In this document: positions 17,691-26,574 of the stretch, piece by piece
Position numbering within the stretch: the stretch's first letter is position 1
How the letters are laid out: each line of letters starts with the position of its first letter
The notes under the pieces: generated by a model
Databases searched by the model: none
What the model was told of the DNA's origin: nothing
Seen by the model: the letters and a program-made list of their open reading frames with translations, nothing else
NCBI GenBank assembly: GCA_001189275.1
Contig: CP012158.1
Location: 620,001 to 684,000 of the forward strand
Length of the DNA stretch: 64,000 nucleotides
Origin: Pyrobaculum sp. WP30
GTDB taxonomy: Archaea; Thermoproteota; Thermoprotei; Thermoproteales; Thermoproteaceae
Direction: 5' to 3'
Position numbers and translations under genes: made by a program

Positions 17691-18440
17691 GTGGAGAAGC
17701 TTCTGCAGGCGACGCTTAACATAGTTAGGAGCCGTGGGGAGCAGTTGTTCATAGACGTCAGCAGGCCCTACGCCTACACCTTAGTGGCGAGGTTCGACGA
17801 CAAGAAGTATCTGCTGAAGGTGGCTGCCGACGCGGAGGACGTCCCAAACAGCGCGTTAAAGGACCTGAAGCTGATAAGCAAATACGCCGACGTGTCAAGC
17901 ATATGCGTTGTCTCCGGCGTCAGGAGGCAGATACTTCAAAGAGGCGTGGTCTACGTGAAAGACGACGTTGTGTTCATGTCGCTTTCAACGTTTACAGATA
18001 TCCTAAACGGGGAGGAGCCCACGTTTAGAGTAAGCCGCGGCGCAGTTACCGCAATGGTAGACGGAGGAAAACTCAGGGAGCGGAGGGAACAGGCGGGGAT
18101 GAGCCTAGGCGCGCTGGCGGAGGAGTTGGGGGTCGCCAGAGAGACCGTATACCGCTACGAACGGGGGGAGATAGAGGCCCCGTTGAGGGTGGCTGAGAAG
18201 CTAATCCGCATGTTCGGCCCAGATGTTATACGCAGAGTCAACATCTCGAAGCGCCCAGAGCTAGCCCAGGAAGAGCTGAGGAGCAGGCAGGTGGCTGAGG
18301 ACACGTATAGGCTGGTGGAGAGCCACCCCGACGCCATTAGAATAGAGAGACGAGTCGTCTTCGTATCGGCCGGCGGTGAAAAGTACAGAAAAACAGTAGA
18401 ACTCGCCAACGTCCTCGACGCCGAGGTGGACAAGACGTGA
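17691..18440 (+). CDS. archaeal HTH-type transcriptional regulator (COG1395-like)
   Basis: The first 120 residues resemble the archaeal domain that precedes an XRE-type helix-turn-helix in these putative regulators. The HTH is LRERREQAGMSLGALAEELGVARETVYRYERGE (about 127-160). The C-terminal part (LVESHPDAIRIERRVVFVSAGGEKYRKTVELA) may be a sensor. The GTG start sits 26 nt from the T/A-rich element at 17653-17668. Its stop overlaps the trm1 start (GTGA), so it is co-transcribed with that gene. Target genes unknown. Confidence 0.8.
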   Translation: MEKLLQATLNIVRSRGEQLFIDVSRPYAYTLVARFDDKKYLLKVAADAEDVPNSALKDLKLISKYADVSSICVVSGVRRQILQRGVVYVKDDVVFMSLSTFTDILNGEEPTFRVSRGAVTAMVDGGKLRERREQAGMSLGALAEELGVARETVYRYERGEIEAPLRVAEKLIRMFGPDVIRRVNISKRPELAQEELRSRQVAEDTYRLVESHPDAIRIERRVVFVSAGGEKYRKTVELANVLDAEVDKT

Positions 18441-19504
18441 ACCACCTAATTCTAAGGCAGGAAGGCGCGGTGAGGTTTTACGCGCCTGACCCAGAAAAGT
18501 ACGGAAACATATACTCAGCGCCGGTGTTTTACAATCCAGCAATGGAACGAAACAGGACGCTGTCTGTCCTGGTTTTGAGGAGCTTCGGGACTGGGTTGAC
18601 CGTATGCGAGCCGCTGAGCGGGTCCGGCGTGCGGGGCCTCAGATACGCCGTAGAGAGCGGGTCCGTGGGGAGGCTTATACTAAACGACGTATCTAAAGAG
18701 GCGGTTGCTGTGATAAAGAAAAACCTGGAGCTCAACGGCGTAGATGCCGATGTTTATAACGAAGACGCCAACGTCCTTCTCCACAGGCTCAAAAGCGCCT
18801 GCGACGTCGTAGACGTAGACCCCTTCGGCTCCCCCGCGCCCTTTCTCCATGCCGCCTTTAGAGCGCTCAGGGAGGAGGGGCTGCTCTGCGCCACAGCCAC
18901 TGACACCGCCGTGCTTGTGGGGCGGTACCCCAGGAAATGCCTCCGCCGCTACGGCTCCGTCGTGAGGAAAACCCCGTTTTACATCGAGCTCGGCCTGAGG
19001 AACTTGTTGGGCTACATAGCCAGGGTGGCGGCCTCTGAAGATTTCTACATCCAGCCGCTTCTTTCCTACTGGGAGAGACACTACTTCAGAATATGTGTCT
19101 ACTCCGTGAAAGGCGCCAGAGACGCCGACGACGTGTTCCGCCACATAGGCCACGTCATGTACCACAGAAAAGAGAGAAGAGTGGCGCAGTTCCCAAGCCA
19201 ACACACGTCAGGACCCCTCTGGGTAGGCCCACTGGGGGACCCCCTATTTATACACAGAATGTCCACCTTTGACAGATACAGCGAGTTTCTTCAGCTGTTG
19301 GAACTGGAGTACTCAGTCCACGCCCCGTGGTTCTACAGACTTCCCGAGTTCGCAGTTGACGGGAAAAGTCCAACTCTTAGAGAGGCGCTTGCCATGCTGA
19401 AGGAGGCGGGCATCTACGCAACGGCCACACACATGGCGAGCGACGGCATAAAGACGGAGGAGGGCTACGGCGAAGTGAGGAGGGTACTAGCCGGAGCGAC
19501 ATAA
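18437..19504 (+). CDS. trm1: tRNA (guanine-26 N2)-dimethyltransferase
   Basis: SAM-dependent enzyme forming m2,2G at position 26 of tRNA. The N-terminal EGAVRFYAPDPEKYG and VFYNPAMERNRTLSVLVLR are characteristic of Trm1. The SAM-binding loop is VCEPLSGSGVRGLRYA, and the catalytic DPFG-type motif is VDVDPFGSPAPF. The C-terminal Trm1-specific domain is present (HYFRICVYSVKGARDADD). The length of 355 aa matches archaeal Trm1. The GTG start overlaps the upstream regulator by 4 nt. Confidence 0.95.
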   Translation: MNHLILRQEGAVRFYAPDPEKYGNIYSAPVFYNPAMERNRTLSVLVLRSFGTGLTVCEPLSGSGVRGLRYAVESGSVGRLILNDVSKEAVAVIKKNLELNGVDADVYNEDANVLLHRLKSACDVVDVDPFGSPAPFLHAAFRALREEGLLCATATDTAVLVGRYPRKCLRRYGSVVRKTPFYIELGLRNLLGYIARVAASEDFYIQPLLSYWERHYFRICVYSVKGARDADDVFRHIGHVMYHRKERRVAQFPSQHTSGPLWVGPLGDPLFIHRMSTFDRYSEFLQLLELEYSVHAPWFYRLPEFAVDGKSPTLREALAMLKEAGIYATATHMASDGIKTEEGYGEVRRVLAGAT

Positions 19505-19534
19505 TTTAAATTACCCGGTGAGGTTGTGGTCGCC

Positions 19535-20047
19535 ATGTCGAGAGTTATCGCAGTGGCTGGGTTGCCGGGCTCCGGCAAAACAACCATAGCGAAGATCATC
19601 GAAAGGCGAGGATACGACTACTACAGCTTGGGGGACGTGGTTAGGGCTGAGGCGCAGAGAGCCGGAACGTCGCCAGACAGAGCCGCCGTAGCTCTAAGAC
19701 TAGAAAAGGGGAAGAGGGCGGTGGCCCACGCACTCTTAAAAAACGTGCAAACAAACACGAAAATAGTAATCGACGGAGTAAGAAGCCTTGAGGAGGTGGA
19801 GGCTCTAGAGGAGGTCTTCGGCAACGTGACGTTGATATACGTCGTGGCCTCGCGGAGGACTAGGTACCGAAGGCTGGCGGGCCGAGGCAGGGGCGACGAC
19901 CCCGCCACCTACTCCCAGTTCTTGATGCGAGACATCAGGGAGCTACGGTTTGGATTAGCCGACCTCCTGGCGCGCGCTGACTACATCCTGGTAAACGAGG
20001 AAAAACCCATGGAGGAGCTAGAGAAGGAGGTTGACAAGATCACATGA
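19535..20047 (+). CDS. P-loop nucleotide kinase-like protein (UPF0200)
   Basis: A cytoplasmic P-loop NTPase resembling adenylate or dephospho-CoA kinases. Walker A is GLPGSGKTT (9-17), and the LID-like arginine-rich region is RRTRYRRLAGRGRGDDP. The substrate of the UPF0200 family is not settled. I chose the ATG at 19535 over the GTG at 19526 because the TATA-like taatttaaat at 19502-19511 predicts initiation there. Its stop overlaps the next gene (ATGA). UPF0200 and UPF0201 are fused in some archaea, which supports a joint role. Confidence 0.87.
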   Translation: MSRVIAVAGLPGSGKTTIAKIIERRGYDYYSLGDVVRAEAQRAGTSPDRAAVALRLEKGKRAVAHALLKNVQTNTKIVIDGVRSLEEVEALEEVFGNVTLIYVVASRRTRYRRLAGRGRGDDPATYSQFLMRDIRELRFGLADLLARADYILVNEEKPMEELEKEVDKIT

Positions 20048-20475
20048 AGGTTGAGGCGGTTGTTGAGGTTAGGTACACAGAAGATAGGGAGAAGGTGCTA
20101 AAGGCGCTGGAAAACGTCTTCACCCCTGTGTCGATGCAGGAGAAACCCAGCGAAGCCGGCGTTGTCATAATGGCCACCTGCGAGGGGGCTAGGTGCCTGG
20201 AGAAGTTGCGCGGAGCCATATGGCGTCAGGGCATACAAGACGCCGCCAGAAACGTGATTTCGCGAGGCATAGTGTCTGAGGATACATTAATCTTCTCGAT
20301 AAATAAACAAGCCGCCTACGTGGGCGTGGTGAGCTTCGTCACGGAGCTGGGCGAGTCGCCGCTCGGCCCCATTACGTTCACTGTGAAAACCAGCAACACA
20401 AGACAGTTCATCGACTGGCTAGCCCCACGCACCTACAAAGGCAGGGTCTACTACGAGGCGCCGCCCCCCGACTAA
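20044..20475 (+). CDS. UPF0201 family protein, partner of UPF0200
   Basis: A 143-aa conserved archaeal protein with the family core VEVRYTEDREKVLKALENVF near the N-terminus and SPLGPITFTV in the second half. The domain has been described as resembling ribosomal protein L5-like RNA-binding folds; its role is unknown. It is coupled to the kinase-like gene by a 4-nt overlap. The end overlaps the convergent methyltransferase gene by 4 nt. Confidence 0.85.
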   Translation: MKVEAVVEVRYTEDREKVLKALENVFTPVSMQEKPSEAGVVIMATCEGARCLEKLRGAIWRQGIQDAARNVISRGIVSEDTLIFSINKQAAYVGVVSFVTELGESPLGPITFTVKTSNTRQFIDWLAPRTYKGRVYYEAPPPD

Positions 20476-21149
20476 ACCTTCATGACGTAGACCACCCTGT
20501 AGAGACCCCCATGCAGAAACATCATACAGCTCTTTACGAAGGGGAGATCCACATATACTGGCGATGCGAAAACCAAGTAACCCCCCTTCTTCACGTGTAG
20601 AGAGGCAACCTCTACAAAGGACAGGAGGAGGGGCCTCACGTCTATTGAGGACGTTGAGAGGCGGCCATACGGCGGGTCGCCGACGGCCGCGTCGAGACGG
20701 CCCCGTAGTGGGGGGTGCAGGGCGTCCCACAAGACGATATCTCCGCTTGTGTTGCGCCTTGCTAATCTCAATGCGCTCTCGTCCAGATCTCCTCCTACGA
20801 CGTATCCGCCCGCTCTCTCAACTTCGTAAGCCACGGCTCCTGTGCCCAGAAACGGCTCCCACACCTTGCTCCCCCGCACCACGCGGGCCAGGTTCACCAT
20901 GAGGCGGGCAGTTATTGCGTCTAGGGTCTTTACGCTCCTCTCTATCGTAGGTCTTTCCTTCCTAATTCTCTCACCGTTAACCGATTTGGCAAGGGCGCAC
21001 CTCTTAAACGCGTCGCACGACGGGCAGTCAAAGGTAATTCGCCCCTCCTCGCGGCTCACCACTACACAGCCAGCCACTTCTCCCACTGCAATGGCCTCCT
21101 CGGCGGAGAGACATGGAAAACGCAGGTTGAGCTCTACGCGGCAGAGCAC
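20472..21149 (-). CDS. tRNA guanine-10 N2-methyltransferase-like (Trm-G10/Trm11), short form
   Basis: SAM-dependent RNA methyltransferase of the amino-methylating type. The SAM loop is WEPFLGTGAVAYEVE, the acidic ribose-binding motif is VVGGDLDESAL, and the catalytic motif is GDPPYGR (consensus DPPY). Proteins of this group normally carry a full THUMP domain and exceed 320 aa. Here only about 85 residues precede the catalytic part, including CPSCDAFKRC, so the RNA-binding domain looks reduced. The GTG start lies one base from the stop of the DUF373 gene, in a four-gene leftward run. Confidence 0.78.
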   Translation of the reverse strand: MLCRVELNLRFPCLSAEEAIAVGEVAGCVVVSREEGRITFDCPSCDAFKRCALAKSVNGERIRKERPTIERSVKTLDAITARLMVNLARVVRGSKVWEPFLGTGAVAYEVERAGGYVVGGDLDESALRLARRNTSGDIVLWDALHPPLRGRLDAAVGDPPYGRLSTSSIDVRPLLLSFVEVASLHVKKGGYLVFASPVYVDLPFVKSCMMFLHGGLYRVVYVMKV

Positions 21150-21150
21150 C

Positions 21151-22158
21151 TTAACGCCGCGTCAAAATCCTCACAAAGTAAGTGGCTAGTATCACCGCGA
21201 AGGTCGAGGCTAAAAAGAGAGCCACTGCGAAAAGGACCTCTGCAAAGCCTCTATTTTCTACGAGTACAGGTAGTAGAAAGTAGAAAAATGAAAACGAAGT
21301 ACCGCCCGCCACGATGCCTCCGTATTTAACTTTCCTCGTCGCTAGATACCCCTCCGCGACGTAGGATATAAACGGCAAAGTAGACACAGCCACCACCACG
21401 AGACGTTGCGGAATATACTCAGGCATCAAACTGACCTTAAGAATTATTTGGGCTATGTAAATAACAAGTACAAATAGAGACACAATAGTAATTATAAACG
21501 TAACCTCAAACTTCTTTAATATTTCTCTCAAGAAGTCGTATATCCCAAACCCATACAGCATGACGAAAAAAGCCAAGAATAGAAACGCCACATTTAGAAC
21601 TTGCCACACCACCACCTGGTTAAAAACCGCACCCAGCAACAGTATAAACACAAGAAGGGCAGGAACGCCGACGGTGTACCGCCTATACTCCGGCTCCCTC
21701 ACCGCCTTGTTGAGGTAGTGTCTAAACAACGTCACAGTCTCCTCCACCCCCCTTGCCTGCTTCACCACCACCCGGTGCACAGAAACCACGGGTCTCTTCG
21801 TCTGGATCGCAGGAATCGCGGCCTCGTCGCTGGGGCCGTCTGAGACGAAGTATATAGCGTCTGCGTCAAATACTGCAAAAATCTGCCCCAATTCTTTCAA
21901 CACCGCGAAATCCGCCACGGCGGGGTCGGCGGATCCGCTTACAATAGCCACGTTTACGTTCTCCGCGCCGTATTCAGCAACCAGCTTATCGTAGATCTTA
22001 ACGGCGGCAAATACAGCATTTGCGTCGGAGTCGTCTGGGTTCTTTAGGATGTATTTAATGCCTGCTCTCAGAACCTCGTCTCTGCCTATGATAGGCGTTT
22101 CTAAGCCTTGGCTCTTTAGGTCTCCATCCCTATCGACGTAGAGTACAAGGACACGCAC
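21151..22158 (-). CDS. DUF373 family membrane protein
   Basis: The N-terminal half is a cytosolic Rossmann-like domain (LVLYVDRDGDL, VNVAIVSGSADPAVADF, FVSDGPSDEAAIPAI). The C-terminal half has about six membrane helices, starting near VGVPALLVFILLLGAVF. This matches the archaeal DUF373 family, whose function is unknown. The GTG start shares a base with the stop of the upstream coiled-coil gene. That tight pairing suggests that the two act together at the membrane. Confidence 0.85.
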   Translation of the reverse strand: MRVLVLYVDRDGDLKSQGLETPIIGRDEVLRAGIKYILKNPDDSDANAVFAAVKIYDKLVAEYGAENVNVAIVSGSADPAVADFAVLKELGQIFAVFDADAIYFVSDGPSDEAAIPAIQTKRPVVSVHRVVVKQARGVEETVTLFRHYLNKAVREPEYRRYTVGVPALLVFILLLGAVFNQVVVWQVLNVAFLFLAFFVMLYGFGIYDFLREILKKFEVTFIITIVSLFVLVIYIAQIILKVSLMPEYIPQRLVVVAVSTLPFISYVAEGYLATRKVKYGGIVAGGTSFSFFYFLLPVLVENRGFAEVLFAVALFLASTFAVILATYFVRILTRR

Positions 22159-23147
22159 TACTCCTCAGGCAGATAGCCAGCTTCTATCAAAATCTTTATC
22201 TCCTCGTGAGTTAACCGCTCGCCGTTTAGCAACTTGTTGTAAATGACATCTGCCTTCTCCTTGAGACTCTGCGCCGTCGCCGCCTTGGCTTGGGCACGTG
22301 CCTTATTCTTCTCCGAAAGCTCCAACGCCTTCAGCAACACGTTGTACTTCTCGAGTTCCTCCTCCACCGCCCTCCTCTTTTCCCTCAGCTCCTTGCGCCT
22401 CAGCGCCAGTTGCAGAACCTCGGCCTTAATCTCCTCACGGCGTTTCTTCAACTCCTCTCTTTTCTCCTTCAGCCCAGCAAGCTCCTTGTAAATATCCTCT
22501 CTCCCCATCTTCAGCTGCGTGAGCTCCTGCTTCACCGTGTTGAGGTCTTGTACCAGCCGCGCAATTTCGCTACGGATGGCCTCACGCTTGTTTTTATACT
22601 CGTCTTCTTGTTTTTTGAGCTCCGCTATGTGTGACTTTATCTTCTCCATGGAGTCGACCAGATTAAGCTCCTTCTCTATCTGGCTGATGTATTTGATAAA
22701 CTGGCGCTCCCACTCAGGGTTCGTCGGCGAGGTTTCAAAGAAGTATTCAAGTTGCTCAATAATACGCTTGAGCTTTTCCTTCTCCAGCACCTTACCCCCT
22801 ACGTATTCGTTAAGAGTCGACAGCAGGTTTCTATACACCACCAGCTTCTCTCTGTATTTCTGCAACGCTATATTGATCTGAATAAGCTCGTTCCGCAGAG
22901 ATCTAATCTGGTTTATTATCTGGCTTTTCCTCTCGACCAACGAGCCTATCAACTCCCTCGTCCTCTGAAGCTGTTGACGCTTCCCCTCAATAAGAGACCT
23001 GACCTCTGCCAGCTGTTTACGGATCTCCTCAAGCAAGGCCTTTCGGGCATTTATCTCATTAGTAACCGCGTCAATCTGCCTCTGGATCTCGTCGATTTGA
23101 GAATTCACCTCGCGAAGCTTTTCAAGCAGTTCCTCTCTACTAAGCAC
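22158..23147 (-). CDS. long coiled-coil protein (COG1340-like)
   Basis: A 329-aa protein made almost entirely of heptad repeats rich in Glu, Lys, Arg and Leu, with one break near residues 140-150 (FFETSPTNPEWERQF). It ends in a small globular tail (LLNGERLTHEEIKILIEAGYLPEE). This architecture is that of the archaeal COG1340 coiled-coil family. No enzymatic motif is visible. It is the first gene of the leftward run with DUF373, and its TATA-like agatttaaat (23164-23173) is correctly spaced for the GTG start. Confidence 0.8.
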   Translation of the reverse strand: MLSREELLEKLREVNSQIDEIQRQIDAVTNEINARKALLEEIRKQLAEVRSLIEGKRQQLQRTRELIGSLVERKSQIINQIRSLRNELIQINIALQKYREKLVVYRNLLSTLNEYVGGKVLEKEKLKRIIEQLEYFFETSPTNPEWERQFIKYISQIEKELNLVDSMEKIKSHIAELKKQEDEYKNKREAIRSEIARLVQDLNTVKQELTQLKMGREDIYKELAGLKEKREELKKRREEIKAEVLQLALRRKELREKRRAVEEELEKYNVLLKALELSEKNKARAQAKAATAQSLKEKADVIYNKLLNGERLTHEEIKILIEAGYLPEE

Positions 23148-23261
23148 GCTTCTAGAAAACCCCCAATTTAAATCTTATATTCCCCATCTCAACCCCAGGT
23201 CGCCATCGACAACTCTTGTTAGCCAAAACGTAAAAACTTAAATGCGCGTTGTGTAAGTCAC

Positions 23262-23975
23262 ATGATGAGTCACCAACATGTTGGAATTCATATAGCTGGC
23301 GATATTATAATGTCGGACAACCCCGGCGAGGCCATAAAGAAGTGGAGGCTCATATTCGGCCTGACACAAACCGCCATAGCAACCAAGCTGAATACATCCC
23401 CCAGCGTGATAAGCGACTACGAGTCCGGGCGGCGGAAGTTCCCCGGCTCCCGCTTCGTCAAGAAATTCGTACAAGCCTTGATAGATACAGACCTAGAGCG
23501 TGGGGGGTTGGTGATAAATCTGCTGGAGAGGCAACTTCTGAAGGAGAAGTTCTGGCTTGCCGTGCTCGACATGAGGGAGTTCAGCGAGCCCGTGCCTGTC
23601 TCCGCTTTTCTCCAGGCCATAGAGGCGGAGGTGCTTGTACGTCCTCCCTCTGGTCTTGACGTGCACGGATACACCGTCGTTGACAGCGTTAAGCTCGTGT
23701 TAGAGGTCCCGCCTGTTGAATACGTGAGGCTCTACGGAAGCACAACGCAACGTGCAGCCATATTTACCAAGGTGTCCACGGGGAGATCCCCAATGATAGC
23801 CATCAAGTCTATGTCTTCTGTCTTGAGCATAAAACCTGCGGTGGTTGTGCTTCACGGCATTAAACCAGAGGCCGTGGATCCTTTGGCCGTCGAGATCGCA
23901 AAAAGAAGTTACATACCGCTCGCTGTTACAAGCTTACCCATAGAGAAACTAATAGAAAACCTTAGACAGTTATAG
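23262..23975 (+). CDS. XRE-type HTH transcriptional regulator (COG1709-like)
   Basis: The HTH lies at about residues 25-55 (WRLIFGLTQTAIATKLNTSPSVISDYESG). A larger domain of about 160 aa follows, with conserved hydrophobic strands (GYTVVDSVKLVLEVP, AAIFTKVSTGRSPMIAIKS, PAVVVLHGIKPEAVD). This two-domain plan is that of the archaeal regulators in COG1709; effector and targets are unknown. The ATG at 23262 fits the box aacttaaatg (23235-23244). The gene abuts the convergent L13e gene. Confidence 0.82.
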   Translation: MMSHQHVGIHIAGDIIMSDNPGEAIKKWRLIFGLTQTAIATKLNTSPSVISDYESGRRKFPGSRFVKKFVQALIDTDLERGGLVINLLERQLLKEKFWLAVLDMREFSEPVPVSAFLQAIEAEVLVRPPSGLDVHGYTVVDSVKLVLEVPPVEYVRLYGSTTQRAAIFTKVSTGRSPMIAIKSMSSVLSIKPAVVVLHGIKPEAVDPLAVEIAKRSYIPLAVTSLPIEKLIENLRQL

Positions 23976-24455
23976 CTACTTCTTCCGGGCGTTAATAATC
24001 CTTGATATCCTCAACACGTTGCCAAGGCCCTTAGTGGCCTCGTGCCTCTTCTTAAGCCTCCTCTCCTTGGCCTTCTTCTTGAACTTGTAGTTGTGAGTCT
24101 CTTTGTATTTGGTGGAGACCAGGCCGCGCGACTTTCTGCCGGCCGCGGTGAGGCCTCTAAACGCCCTGCCCCTCTTGGGCTTAACCCTAACAGCCTTGGG
24201 GAGCGAGGGCTCAGGCGGCGTAATTCTCCCCTCAAGAACGTCGAGTAGCCACTTCCTCAACATTTCTACGTTCTGTGGCCACGAGGTGTCCCTCCTCTCG
24301 TCAACTGGTATGCCGAGAAGCCTTGCTTGTTCAACGTTTAGGCCTACCGCCTTTATCTCCGCAATGGAGAAGCCTCTCCCAGTCTTCCACCTAACTAATC
24401 CGCCGCTAGTTATGCGGACTGGGGCCTTAACAAGCGGTTTAGGCGCAGTAGTCAT
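23976..24455 (-). CDS. rpl13e: ribosomal protein L13e
   Basis: Large-subunit ribosomal protein found in some Thermoproteota and eukaryotes. The signature is at residues 23-62 ([33 protein letters not shown]). A basic C-terminal tail of about 60 residues ([15 protein letters not shown]) would contact rRNA. The ATG at 24455 is about 25 nt from tttataaac (24475-24483). Confidence 0.88.
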   Translation of the reverse strand: MTTAPKPLVKAPVRITSGGLVRWKTGRGFSIAEIKAVGLNVEQARLLGIPVDERRDTSWPQNVEMLRKWLLDVLEGRITPPEPSLPKAVRVKPKRGRAFRGLTAAGRKSRGLVSTKYKETHNYKFKKKAKERRLKKRHEATKGLGNVLRISRIINARKK

Positions 24456-24529
24456 CGACTCTAGGGATTAAACTGTTTATAAATTTTAGCCTGCGGCAAG
24501 CTTATTTACCACAGCTTTAACACCAATAG

Positions 24530-24838
24530 ATGCACAGAGCACTTGCCACGGCGGCCATGTTTAAGCTGTTCGTGTCTCTCGTCGTATTCTTCACAACCCA
24601 AAGGTTTGACCCTGTGCTGTTGGTTAGCTGCATCCTCATGGCTATCTCTGCCTTGCTTATACGGATGATACAAGAGGGGGAGGTGGGGTTCGTGCTAGTT
24701 GGACTCATACTCCTAATAGACTCCATAGGGCTTCTGCTGTCTTTTACAACGCTTTCTATTATCCCCGTGGTCTCGTATATGTTCTTTGTAATATGGGATA
24801 CACAAATTTTAATGATATTTAGACAAATACAGACTTAA
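24530..24838 (+). CDS. small membrane protein of unknown function
   Basis: A 102-aa protein with three hydrophobic stretches (MFKLFVSLVVFF, LLVSCILMAISALL, VGFVLVGLILLIDSIGLLL) plus a possible fourth at the C-terminus. The ATG fits a TATA-like cttattt near 24500-24507. No family recognised. It abuts the convergent hypothetical gene with no spacer. Confidence 0.55.
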   Translation: MHRALATAAMFKLFVSLVVFFTTQRFDPVLLVSCILMAISALLIRMIQEGEVGFVLVGLILLIDSIGLLLSFTTLSIIPVVSYMFFVIWDTQILMIFRQIQT

Positions 24839-25177
24839 TTAATCTATAATCTTTATAGCACGCTCTACTTTATAGAAGTCAAGATATCCCCAAGCGCTAA
24901 GAGATATGACAACCTCTCCAGGTCCCGAAGCAACCCTAATTACGTGATCCACAGACTCCACGTTGACGTTCCCCCTAGTCTCTATTTTATACTTAAAGTT
25001 TTGTATAAATATATACAATTTTTCAAGATCTATTATGCCACCCACCTTTAACGTCGGTGGAATCGGATAATTCTTAAAAATCTTAATTAGTCTATAATCA
25101 TGTTGCATCTTCTGTATCAAGTACACACCCAACGTGGCGACTACAAGAGCACCTAAGATCTCAAGCGTCAAGTTCAT
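24839..25177 (-). CDS. hypothetical membrane-anchored protein
   Basis: A 112-aa product with one N-terminal membrane helix (LEILGALVVATLGVYLI). A cytosolic alpha/beta-like domain (VGGIIDLEKLYIFIQNFKYK to VVISLSAWGYLDFYKVERA) follows. The codons are more A/T-rich than those of the tfb and rfcS neighbours. Its ATG overlaps the stop of the degenerate HIT gene by 4 nt (25174-25177), so the two form a pair. Unrecognised family. Confidence 0.6.
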   Translation of the reverse strand: MNLTLEILGALVVATLGVYLIQKMQHDYRLIKIFKNYPIPPTLKVGGIIDLEKLYIFIQNFKYKIETRGNVNVESVDHVIRVASGPGEVVISLSAWGYLDFYKVERAIKIID

Positions 25178-25485
25178 AGCAACTCTTCCACATCCCTTAT
25201 TATTTCCTCGACGTACTCCTTGGATACAGGAATCACTTTAATGTCGCCGAAAAACGCCACGTTTATATCGCCGCACCAACGGGGCACTAGGTGCACATCG
25301 CTATTAGAGAAGTAGATGTTAAACCCCTCTGGCTTTAATTTCCGTTTCTCAACAGCTATCAACTTGTCTAGAATTCTTTTCAAAGCAACTATCTCTTTTT
25401 CTTCCATATCAAAAACAGGCCTATCCGCCTTTATGACTAGGTGACCCCCGTTAAACGGCGTGTCTGGCACTTCAATTGAGACCAC
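25174..25485 (-). CDS. degenerate HIT-domain protein lacking the catalytic histidine
   Basis: The sequence follows the HIT fold. PFNGGHLVIKADRPV (10-24) matches the family's substrate-binding strand (YNNGHLLVVPxRHV). NSDVHLVPRWCGD (61-73) with FFGDIKVIPV matches the HxHxH-VPRW-GD region of Ap4A-phosphorylase-type HIT enzymes. In the HxHxH triad the first two histidines, including the middle nucleophile, are Asn61 and Asp63; only His65 remains. The domain is also short (103 aa), missing the usual N-terminal strand and Cys motif. A nucleotide-binding but non-catalytic role is my inference. It is coupled to the membrane protein downstream. Confidence 0.62.
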   Translation of the reverse strand: MVSIEVPDTPFNGGHLVIKADRPVFDMEEKEIVALKRILDKLIAVEKRKLKPEGFNIYFSNSDVHLVPRWCGDINVAFFGDIKVIPVSKEYVEEIIRDVEELL

Positions 25486-25508
25486 ATCTTAGGAAAAACT
25501 TCGGTTAA

Positions 25509-26510
25509 TTACTTTACCGGGACCTTTATGTTCAGGGCTTTTGCAAGCTCTTTGTATCTGTTGCGGACCGTAACCTCTGTGACGCCGGCGGCTACTGCGA
25601 AGTCTTTCTGAGTCCTGTTATCGCCGTGCATTAGGGAGGCTATGTAGACAGCTGCGGCGGCGAGGCCGGCGGGGTCTTTTCCTGCCGTTATCCCAGCCCT
25701 CTTCGCCCTCTGCAAGATTTCAATTGCCGTCTTCACAACCTCGCCGCTTAGCTTCAGCTGCTCGGCTATTCTGGAGATGTACAACACGGGATCGCTTATT
25801 GGCACCTTGACGTTTAGCTCTCGGAGGAGCAGACGGTAGCAACGGGCCACCTCTCTTCTAGACGCCTTGGTGTACCGCACAAGTTCGTCTAATGGCCTCG
25901 GCATTTTCATCATGCGGCAAGCCATGTAAAGCGCCGCGGCGGCCATGGCCTCTACAGATCTGCCCCTTACAAGCTCCTTCTCCAGCGCTTGTCTGTAGAT
26001 CTCTAGGGCCTGTTCTATACACGGCCTGGGTATGCCCATGGCGCTTCTCAGCCTCTCCAACTCCTGTGCCGCCTGGATGAAGTTTCTCTCGTATGACGTC
26101 TGGACGCGGGCTCTAGTCTGCCACTTCCTCAGCCTAATAACCTCCAGCTTGCGTTTTATGTCCAGCTCCTTGCCCGAGACGTCCTTATCCCTCCAATCAA
26201 TCACCGTAGTAAGCGCCTCCGAGATGAGGCGCGTGAGAGGTGCGCCGGTGCGCGCCCTCTGGCCCTTCTCCTCAGAAGTAAAAGCCCTCCACTCAGGTCC
26301 GAGGTCTAGCAACTGCTCCTGCACTACCGCGCCGCATACTATACAGACAACCTCTCCTCTTTCGTAGTTGTAGACGAACCTATCGTTGCCACAGATGGGG
26401 CATCGATAAACTTCGCCGGTGTCGGTAACAAGGCTTAAATATCCCTCACTATCCCTATTGATACGGAGCTTCAGCGGCTTTCCCGAGGAAGGTGGGTTGC
26501 CCGCAGACAT
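25509..26510 (-). CDS. tfb: transcription initiation factor IIB (TFB)
   Basis: Recruits RNA polymerase to the TBP-DNA complex. The zinc ribbon has Cys37, Cys40, Cys56 and Cys59. A B-finger/linker region follows (GPEWRAFTSEEKGQRARTG), then two cyclin-like repeats, the second ending in a recognition helix (FAVAAGVTEVTVRNRYKELA) that contacts the BRE. The length of 333 aa is normal. The ATG at 26510 is 26 nt from gtttatataac (26533-26543). It is transcribed alone, downstream of rfcS. Confidence 0.96.
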   Translation of the reverse strand: MSAGNPPSSGKPLKLRINRDSEGYLSLVTDTGEVYRCPICGNDRFVYNYERGEVVCIVCGAVVQEQLLDLGPEWRAFTSEEKGQRARTGAPLTRLISEALTTVIDWRDKDVSGKELDIKRKLEVIRLRKWQTRARVQTSYERNFIQAAQELERLRSAMGIPRPCIEQALEIYRQALEKELVRGRSVEAMAAAALYMACRMMKMPRPLDELVRYTKASRREVARCYRLLLRELNVKVPISDPVLYISRIAEQLKLSGEVVKTAIEILQRAKRAGITAGKDPAGLAAAAVYIASLMHGDNRTQKDFAVAAGVTEVTVRNRYKELAKALNIKVPVK

Positions 26511-26574
26511 GGCGAGTATTTAAATTTTTCTTAGTTATATAAACTTTTCGTTTATCTTAAAAACAACTTATCGG

